A stretch of 64,000 bases of DNA from Cherax quadricarinatus (taxonomy: Eukaryota > Arthropoda > Malacostraca > Decapoda > Parastacidae), in NCBI RefSeq assembly GCF_038502225.1, contig NC_091341.1, positions 692,633 through 756,632 on the forward strand, written 5' to 3'. The notes under the pieces were generated by a model. That model worked only from the letters and a program-made list of their open reading frames with translations. It was not told where the DNA came from and did no database searches. Numbering within the stretch: position 1 is the stretch's first letter; every line of letters starts with the position of its first letter. This document shows, piece by piece, positions 55,955-64,000 of this stretch. A program made the translations under genes and the position numbers.

Positions 55955-57450
55955 TAGTTTACTCAGCACCTGGATCCCTCACACACTCTAGTTTACTCAG
56001 CACCTGGATCCCTGACACACTCTAGTTTACTCAGCACCTGGATCCCTCACACACTCTAGTTTACTCAGCACCTGGATCCCTGACACACTCTAGTTTACTC
56101 AGCACCTGGATCCCTCACATACTCTAGTTTACTCAGCACCTGGATCCCTCACATACTCTAGTTTACTCAGCACCTGGATCCCTGACACACTCTAGTTTAC
56201 TCAGCACCTGGATCCCTCACATACTCTAGTTTACTCAGCACCTGGATCCCTGACACACTCTAGTTTACTCAGCACCTGGATCCCTCACATACTCTAGTTT
56301 ACTCAGCACCTGGATCCCTCACACACTCTAGTTTACTCAGCACCTGGATCCCTGACACACTCTAGTTTACTCAGCACCTGGATCCCTCACATACTCTAGT
56401 TTACTCAGCACCTGGATCCCTGACACACTCTAGTTTACTCAGCACCTGGATCCCTCACATACTCTAGTTTACTCAGCACCTGGATCCCTCACACACTCTA
56501 GTTTACTCAGCACCTGGATCCCTCACACACTCTAGTTTACTCAGCACCTGGATCCCTCACACACTCTAGTTTACTCAGCACCTGGATCCCTCACATACTC
56601 TAGTTTACTCAGCACCTGGATCCCTGACACACTCTAGTTTACTCAGCACCTGGATCCCTGACACACTCTAGTTTACTCAGCACCTGGATCCCTCACACAC
56701 TCTAGTTTACTCAGCACCTGGATCGCTCACACACTCTAGTTTACTCAGCACCTGGATCCCTGACACACTCTAGTTTACTCAGCACCTGGATCCCTCACAT
56801 ACTCTAGTTTACTCAGCACCTGGATCCCTGACACACTCTAGTTTACTCAGCACCTGGATCCCTGACACACTCTAGTTTACTCAGCACCTGGATCCCTCAC
56901 ATACTCTAGTTTACTCAGCACCTGGATCCCTGACACACTCTAGTTTACTCAGCACCTGGATCCCTCACATACTCTAGTTTACTCAGCACCTGGATCCCTG
57001 ACACACTCTAGTTTACTCAGCACCTGGATCCCTCACATACTCTAGTTTACTCAGCACCTGGATCCCTCACACACTCTAGTTTACTCAGCACCTGGATCCC
57101 TGACACACTCTAGTTTACTCAGCACCTGGATCCCTCACATACTCTAGTTTACTCAGCACCTGGATCCCTGACACACTCTAGTTTACTCAGCACCTGGATC
57201 CCTCACATACTCTAGTTTACTCAGCACCTGGATCCCTCACACACTCTAGTTTACTCAGCACCTGGATCCCTCACACACTCTAGTTTACTCAGCACCTGGA
57301 TCCCTCACACACTCTAGTTTACTCAGCACCTGGATCCCTCACACACTCTAGTTTACTCAGCACCTGGATCCCTGACACACTCTAGTTTACTCAGCACCTG
57401 GATCCCTCACACACTCTAGTTTACTCAGCACCTGGATCCCTCACACACTC
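55955..57450. repeat. 34-bp minisatellite
   Basis: About 44 copies of CTCAGCACCTGGATCCCTCA + CACACTCTAGTTTA. Two diagnostic sites (TCACACA, TCACATA, TGACACA) alternate, giving a barcode that repeats in blocks. Units are otherwise nearly identical, so the array is young or well homogenised. Confidence 0.97.
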
Positions 57451-57557
57451 AGGTCATTACAAGACTTGTGCAGAACACATCCATTGTTTATTTCACCTCC
57501 ACTCAGGGGAAAGGTACGAGTCAGCGCTCTCAGGCTGGCTCAGCACCTGACTCTTCC

Positions 57558-57919
57558 GGCGCCAGACTATTCAGCGCCAGGCCGTTTCAGCGTCGGTTCT
57601 TTCAGAAATGAGGTGGAGTACCTGCGTGTAGTTTTATCAAACTGACCTGACCTAACTTTAATCCTAACCTAACGTAAACTAACCTAACTCTAACCTAAAC
57701 CTACCTCTAACCTAAACCTAGTCCTAACCTAAACCTAATCCTAACCCTTTACTTTTAGACGATTTTAAACGATTTTTTAATAATTTTGAATTAAACGAAT
57801 CTCTTAAATACGTACTTCAACAAACCTTTATGCAAAATAAACATTTCTTTGTCATATTTTATTGATTTGAATTTTGAAACTGTAGTGACGCTGAAACTGT
57901 CTGGCGCTGAACTGGCGCC
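57558..57919. mobile_element. TIR element with TTAGG-like interior
   Basis: GGCGCCAGACTATTCAGCGC..GTTTCAGCGTC (57558-57594) is mirrored by GACGCTGAAACTGTCTGGCG..GGCGCC (57887-57919), giving imperfect 33-37-bp inverted ends. The interior at about 57645-57750 is a run of CCTAACCTAA-like repeats, the complement of (TTAGG)n, in decayed form. No protein is coded. Confidence 0.7.
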
Positions 57920-58215
57920 ATCCCGCACGCAGGCGCCAATGAAATATGACGCCATAACTTCACTACACACTTCTCCCTTTCGGTAACTTCATTAACAGTC
58001 ACCAACATATTCAATAGAAATACAGCTAGGGTAGTTAGAGGTGTTAGTGTGGTATTACCTGAATTGTTTCTTCGGTTTATACCTCTGAAGATGTGTCTCT
58101 GCACATACGAAAGTGCTCGGGTATTTCTGTTCTGTTATTATTTTTAATGTGGTGCTTGTCTTATATTTGTTGTCACGCGTTCTACTGTGATTTGTCACGT
58201 GCGTGGTTGTTCTTC
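57920..58215. other. Spacer, nothing recognised
   Basis: Unique sequence between the TIR element and the 30-bp arrays. Confidence 0.45.
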
Positions 58216-60366
58216 CTAGAACAACCTGATGTGTACGTGTGTGCTTGGTCTTCCTGATGTGTACGTGTGTGCTTGGTCTTCCTGATGTGTACGTGTGTGC
58301 TTGGTCTTCCTGATGTGTACGTGTGTGCTTGGTCTTCCTGATGTGTACGTGTGCGTACTTGTCCTTCCTGATGTGTACATGTGTGCTTGGTCTTCCTGAT
58401 GTGTACATGTGTGCTTGGTCTTCCTGATGTGTACATGTGTGCTTGGTCTTCCTGATGTGTACATGTGTGCTTGGTCTTCCTGATGTGTACATGTGTGCTT
58501 GGTCTTCCTGACGTGTACATGTGTGCTTGGTCTTCCTGATGTGTACGTGTGTGCTTGGTCTTCCTGATGTGTACGTGTGCGTACTTGGCCTTCCTGATGT
58601 GTACATGTGCGTGCTTGCCCTTCCTGATGTGTACATGCACGTGCTTGTCCTTCCTGATGTGTACATGTACGTGCTTGGCCTTCCTGGTGTGTACGTGTGT
58701 GCTTGGTCTTCCTGATGTGTACGTGTGCGTACTTGGCCTTCCTGATGTGTCATGTGCGTGCTTGGTCTTCCTGGTGTGTACATGTGCGTGCTTGGCTTTC
58801 CTGATGTGTACATGTGCGTGCTTGCCCTTCCTGATGTGTACATGTGCGTGCTTGGTCTTCCTGATGTGTACATGTGCGTGCTTAGACTTCCTGATGTGTA
58901 CATGTGCATCCTTAGTCTTCCTGATGTGTACATGTGCGTCCTTGGCCTTCCTGATGTGTACATGTGCGTCCTTGGTCTTCCTGATGTGTACATGTGCGTC
59001 CTTGGCCTTCCTGATGTGTACATGTGCGTCCTTGGTCTTCCTGATGTGTACATGGGCGTCCTTGGTCTTCCTGATGTGCACATGTGCGTCCTTTGTCTTC
59101 CTGATGTGTACATGTGCGTCCTTGGTCTTCCTGGTGTGTACATGTGTGTCCTTGGTCTTCCTGATGTGTACATGGGCGTCCTTGGTCTTCCTGATGTGCA
59201 CATGTGCGTCCTTTGTCTTCCTGATGTGTACATGTGCGTCCTTGGTCTTCCTGGTGTGTACATGTGTGTCCTTGGTCTTCCTGATGTGTACATGTGCGTC
59301 CTTGGCCTTCCTGATGTGTACATGTGCGTCCTTGGCCTTCCTGGTGTGTACATGTGCGTCCTTGGCCTTCCTGATGTGTACACGTGCGTCCTTGGCCTTC
59401 CTGGTGTGTACATGTGCGTCCTTGGTCTTTCTGATGTGTACATGTGCGTCCTTGGTCTTCCTGATGTGTACATGTGCGTCCTTGGCCTTCCTGATGTGTA
59501 CATGTGCGTCCTTGGCCTTCCTGGTGTGTACATGTGCGTCCTTGGTCTTCCTGATGTGTACATGTGCGTCCTTGGTCTTCCTGATGTGTACATGTGCGTC
59601 CTTGGTCTTCCTGATGTGTACATGTGCGTCCTTGGTCTTCCTGATGTGTATATGTGCGTCCTTGGTCTTCCTGATGTGTACATGTGCGTCCTTGGTCTTC
59701 CTGATGTGTACATGTGCGTCCTTGGTCTTCCTGATGTGTACATGTGCGTCCTTGGTCTTCCTGATGTGTACATGTGCGTCCTTGGTCTTCCTGATGTGTA
59801 CATGTGCGTCCTTGGTCTTCCTGATGTGTACATGTGCGTCCTTGGCCTTCCTGGTGTGTACATGTGCGTCCTTGGTCTTCCTGGTGTGTACATGTGCGTC
59901 CTTGGTCTTCCTGATGTGTACATGTGCGTCCTTGGTCTTCCTGATGTGTACATGTGCGTCCTTGGTCTTCTTGATGTGTACATGTGCGTCCTTGGCCTTC
60001 CTGGTGTGTACATGTGCGTCCTTGGTCTTCCTGGTGTGTACATGTGCGTCCTTGGTCTTCCTGATGTGTACATGTGCGTCCTTGGCCTTCCTGGTGTGTA
60101 CATGTGCGTCCTTGGTCTTCCTGGTGTGTACATGTGCGTCCTTGGTCTTCCTGATGTGTACATGTGCGTCCTTGGCCTTCCTGGTGTGTACATGTGCGTC
60201 CTTGGTCTTCCTGATGTGTACATGTGCGTCCTTGGCCTTCCTGGTGTGTACATGTGCGTCCTTGGTCTTCCTGGTGTGTACATGTGCGTCCTTGGTCTTC
60301 CTGATGTGTACATGTGCGTCCTTGGCCTTCCTGGTGTGTACATGTGCGTCCTTGGTCTTCCTGGTG
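58216..60366. repeat. 30-bp minisatellite (first of two)
   Basis: About 72 copies of CTTCCTGATGTGTACATGTG + CGTCCTTGGT. The left third has variable 27-30-bp units (ACGTGTGTGCTTGGT forms); after about 58890 the 30-bp spacing is strict, with only GATG/GGTG and GGTC/GGCC substitutions. A period divisible by three leaves long frames open on both strands (Cys/Val/Leu-rich or His/Arg/Thr-rich); these are not credible proteins. Confidence 0.97.
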
Positions 60367-60443
60367 TACTTGGGTGTTCAACATGGAGGGAGAGGAATGT
60401 TTGACCAAGCTGAAGCTGTGCCTGAAAAAAATATGTGTAACGT

Positions 60444-63400
60444 GACGACTTATAACAGTAAGGTAAAAGGTGAAGGAAGAGATGACAGTAAGGTAAAGGG
60501 TGAAGGAAGAGATGACAGTAAGGTAAAAGGTGGAGGAAGAGATGACAGTAAGGTAAAGGGTGGAGGAAGAGATGACAGTAAGGTAAAGAGTGAAGGAAGA
60601 GATGACAGTAAGGTAAAGAGTGAAGGAAGAGATGACAGTAAGGTAAAAGGTGAAGGAAGAGATGACAGTAAGGTAAAGGGTGAAGGAAGAGATGACAGTA
60701 AGGTAAAAGGTGAAGGAAGAGATGACAGTAAGGTAAAGGGTGAAGGAAGAGATGACAGTAAGGTAAAGGGTGAAGGAAGAGATGACAGTAAGGTAAAAGG
60801 TGAAGGAAGAGATGACAGTAAGGTAAAGGGTGAAGGAAGAGATGACAGTAAGGTAAAAGGTGAAGGAAGAGATGACAGTAAGGTAAAGGGTGAAGGAAGA
60901 GATGACAGTAAGGTAAAAGGTGAAGGAAGAGATGACAGTAAGGTAAAGAGTGAAGGAAGAGATAACAGTAAGGTAAAGGGTGAAGAAAGAGATGACAGTA
61001 AGGTAAAAGGTGAAGGAAGAGATGACAGTAAGGTAAAGGGTGAAGGAAGAGATGACAGTAAGGTAAAAGGTGAAGGAAGAGATGACAGTAAGGTAAAAGA
61101 TGAAGGAAGAGATGACAGTAAGGTAAAGAGTGAAGGAAGAGATGACAGTAAGGTAAAGGGTGAAGGAAGAGATGACAGTAAGGTAAAAGGTGAAGGAAGA
61201 GATGACAGTAAGGTAAACGGTGAAGAAAGAGATGACAGTAAGGTAAAGAGTGAAGGAAGAGATGACAGTAAGGTAAAGAGTGAAGGAAGAGATGACAGTA
61301 AGGTAAAGGGTGAAGGAAGAGATGACAGTAAGGTAAAAGGTGAAGGAAGAGATGACAGTAAGGTAAAAGGTGAAGGAAGAGATGACAGTAAGGTAAAGAG
61401 TGAAGGAAGAGATGACAGTAAGGTAAAGAGTGAAGGAAGAGATGACAGTAAGGTAAAGAGTGAAGGAAGAGATGACAGTAAGGTAAAAGGTGAAGGAAGA
61501 GATGACAGTAAGGTAAAGGGTGAAGGAAGAGATGACAGTAAGGTAAAAGGTGGAGGAAGAGATGACAGTAAGGTAAAGAGTGAAGGAAGAGATGACAGTA
61601 AGGTAAAGAGTGAAGGAAGAGATGACAGTAAGGTAAAGAGTGAAGGAAGAGATGACAGTAAGGTAAAGAGTGAAGGAAGAGATGACAGTAAGGTAAAAGG
61701 TGAAGGAAGAGATGACAGTAAGGTAAAAGGTGAAGGAAGAGATGACAGTAAGGTAAAGGGTGAAGGAAGAGATGACAGTAAGGTAAAAGGTGGAGGAAGA
61801 GATGACAGTAAGGTAAAAGGTGGAGGAAGAGATGACAGTAAGGTAAAAGGTGAAGGAAGAGATGACAGTAAGGTAAAGGGTGAAGGAAGAGATGACAGTA
61901 AGGTAAAAGGTGGAGGAAGAGATGACAGTAAGGTAAAAGGTGAAGGAAGAGATGACAGTAAGGTAAAGAGTGAAGGAAGAGGTGACAGTAAGGTAAAAGG
62001 TGAAGGAAGAGATGACAGTAAGGTAAAAGGTGAAGGAAGAGATGACAGTAAGGTAAAGGGTGAAGGAAGAGATGACAGTAAGGTAAAGAGTGAAGGAAGA
62101 GATGACAGTAAGGTAAAGAGTGAAGGAAGAGATGACAGTAAGGTAAAGAGTGAAGGAAGAGATGACAGTAAGGTAAAGGGTGAAGGAAGAGATGACAGTA
62201 AGGTAAAAGGTGAAGGAAGAGATGACAGTAAGGTAAAGAGTGAAGGAAGAGATGACAGTAAGGTAAAGGGTGAAGGAAGAGATGACAGTAAGGTAAAAGG
62301 TGAAGGAAGAGATGACAGTAAGGTAAAAGGTGAAGGAAGAGATGACAGTAAGGTAAAGAGTGAAGGAAGAGATGACAGTAAGGTAAAAGGTGAAGGAAGA
62401 GATGACAGTAAGGTAAAGAGTGAAGGAAGAGATGACAGTAAGGTAAAGAGTGAAGGAAGAGATGACAGTAAGGTAAAGAGTGAAGGAAGAGATGCCAGTA
62501 AGGTAAAAGGTGAAGGAAGAGATGACAGTAAGGTAAAAGGTGAAGGAAGAGATGACAGTAAGGTAAAGGGTGAAGGAAGAGATGACAGTAAGGTAAAAGG
62601 TGGAGGAAGAGATGACAGTAAGGTAAAGGGTGGAGGAAGAGATGACAGTAAGGTAAAGAGTGAAGGAAGAGATGACAGTAAGGTAAAGAGTGAAGGAAGA
62701 GATGACAGTAAGGTAAAGAGTGAAGGAAGAGATGACAGTAAGGTAAAAGGTGAAGGAAGAGATGACAGTAAGGTAAAAGGTGAAGGAAGAGATGACAGTA
62801 AGGTAAAGAGTGAAGGAAGAGATGACAGTAAGGTAAAGAGTGAAGGAAGAGATGACAGTAAGGTAAAAGGTGAAGGAAGAGATGACAGTAAGGTAAAAGG
62901 TGAAGGAAGAGATGACAGTAAGGTAAAAGGTGAAGGAAGAGATGACAGTAAGGTAAAGAGTGAAGGAAGAGATGACAGTAAGGTAAAAGGTGAAGGAAGA
63001 GATGACAGTAAGGTAAAAGGTGAAGGAAGAGATGACAGTAAGGTAAAGAGTGAAGGAAGAGATGACAGTAAGGTAAAGGGTGAAGGAAGAGATGACAGTA
63101 AGGTAAAGAGTGAAGGAAGAGATGACAGTAAGGTAAAGGGTGAAGGAAGAGATGACAGTAAGGTAAAGAGTGAAGGAAGAGATGACAGTAAGGTAAAAGG
63201 TGAAGGAAGAGATGACAGTAAGGTAAAAGGTGGAGAAAGAGATGACAGTAAGGTAAAAGGTGAAGGAAGAGATGACAGTAAGGTAAAAGGTGAAGGAAGA
63301 GATGACAGTAAGGTAAAAGGTGAAGGAAGAGATGACAGTAAGGTAAAGAGTGAAGGAAGAGATGACAGTAAGGTAAAAGGTGAAGGAAGAGATGACAGTA

Positions 63401-64000
63401 AGGTAAAAGGTGAAGGAAGAGATGACAGTAAGGTAAAGAGTGAAGGAAGAGATGACAGTAAGGTAAAGGGTGAAGGAAGAGATGACAGTAAGGTAAAGAG
63501 TGAAGGAAGAGATGACAGTAAGGTAAAGGGTGAAGGAAGAGATGACAGTAAGGTAAAGAGTGAAGGAAGAGATGACAGTAAGGTAAAAGGTGAAGGAAGA
63601 GATGACAGTAAGGTAAAAGGTGGAGAAAGAGATGACAGTAAGGTAAAGAGTGAAGGAAGAGATGACAGTAAGGTAAAGAGTGAAGGAAGAGATGACAGTA
63701 AGGTAAAGAGTGAAGGAAGAGATGACAGTAAGGTAAAAGGTGAAGGAAGAGATGACAGTAAGGTAAAGAGTGAAGGAAGAGATGACAGTAAGGTAAAAGG
63801 TGAAGGAAGAGATGACAGTAAGGTAAAAGGTGGAGAAAGAGATGACAGTAAGGTAAAGAGTGAAGGAAGAGATGACAGTAAGGTAAAGAGTGAAGGAAGA
63901 GATGACAGTAAGGTAAAGAGTGAAGGAAGAGATGACAGTAAGGTAAAAGGTGAAGGAAGAGATGACAGTAAGGTAAAAGGTGAAGGAAGAGATGACAGTA
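60444..64000. repeat. 30-bp minisatellite (second), continues past window
   Basis: About 118 copies of GATGACAGTAAGGTAAAGAG + TGAAGGAAGA. Spacing is exactly 30 bp throughout, with no insertion or deletion that I can see. Nearly all variation is at two bases, giving AAAGG, AAGGG or AAGAG unit types, plus rare single changes (GATAAC, GATGCC, GGTGAC, GAAGAAAGA). One plus frame is open with a DDSKVKGEGR-type decapeptide; all three minus frames are also open, so openness is not evidence of coding. Confidence 0.98.

Noticed and set aside
57640..57750. A telomere or chromosome end
   Set aside because: The CCTAA repeats are degenerate and short, lie inside inverted repeats, and have ordinary sequence on both sides.
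58055..60408. Open frames of 762, 550 and 498 residues
   Set aside because: Products of the 30-bp array on both strands; no evidence of coding.
60433..64000. A plus-strand frame with a DDSKVKGEGR decapeptide repeat, possibly a secreted or disordered protein
   Set aside because: All three minus frames are also open, and synonymous and non-synonymous variants show no visible bias. Kept only as part of a finding.

Overview
The window is eukaryotic, very probably from an arthropod and most likely a decapod crustacean. It has no compact gene structure. It carries CR1-type non-LTR retrotransposons, tRNA-derived SINEs, foldback elements with hammerhead-ribozyme cores, (TTAGG)-like degenerate sequence, long CA/TA/GA microsatellites and an extreme load of minisatellites. 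The decapod call is an inference from repeat style, not a proven identification. By my count of array boundaries, about 35 kb of the 64 kb (a little over half) is tandem repeat in some 25 arrays of 15-57 bp units. Almost all long open frames here are artefacts of arrays that happen to lack stop codons.

Host gene content: one convincing coding exon, 20091-20355 (+), encodes an internal part of PGAP2, the GPI-anchor remodelling factor of the FRAG1/DRAM/Sfk1 membrane family. It has a good acceptor and a GTGAGT donor. I found no other PGAP2 exon, so much of the window is probably PGAP2 intron or flank.

Layout. 1-4.4 kb: CR1-like LINE pieces around a 25-bp and a 15-bp minisatellite. 4.5-10 kb: one 24-bp minisatellite cut into three pieces by a nearly complete CR1 element (minus strand, intact ORF2, ORF1 with one stop) and by a hairpin element with a hammerhead ribozyme core in each arm. 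10-20 kb: 27-bp, 34/21-bp, 23-bp and 57-bp arrays; the 57-bp array seems to have grown from a dispersed repeat. 20.1-20.36 kb: the PGAP2 exon. 20.4-30.2 kb: arrays of about 27, 37, 24, 37/20 and 23 bp, GA- and TA-rich tracts, and a palindrome. 30.7-38.4 kb: 40-, 20-, 23- and 25-bp arrays and a decayed LINE. 38.7-42.5 kb: a SINE, a TIR element sitting inside a TA microsatellite, and a poly(A)-ended LINE remnant. 42.6-44.8 kb: 36-bp array. 45.2-50.6 kb: two more foldback elements, two SINEs in opposite orientation, an inverted repeat around a long CT tract, and a second CR1 remnant. 51.2-53.2 kb: 48-, 56- and 34-bp arrays. 54.6-58 kb: LINE tails, a dispersed repeat, a 34-bp array and a TIR element with TTAGG-like core. 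58.2-64 kb: two unrelated 30-bp arrays back to back, the second running off the window.

The elements interact. The SINE at 38.7 kb shares its 3' tail with the LINE fragment at 34.4 kb, which suggests that LINE family supplied its reverse transcriptase. LINE tails ending in (AC)n have been targets for further insertions. Transposon sequence has seeded at least one minisatellite, and minisatellites have served as insertion sites.
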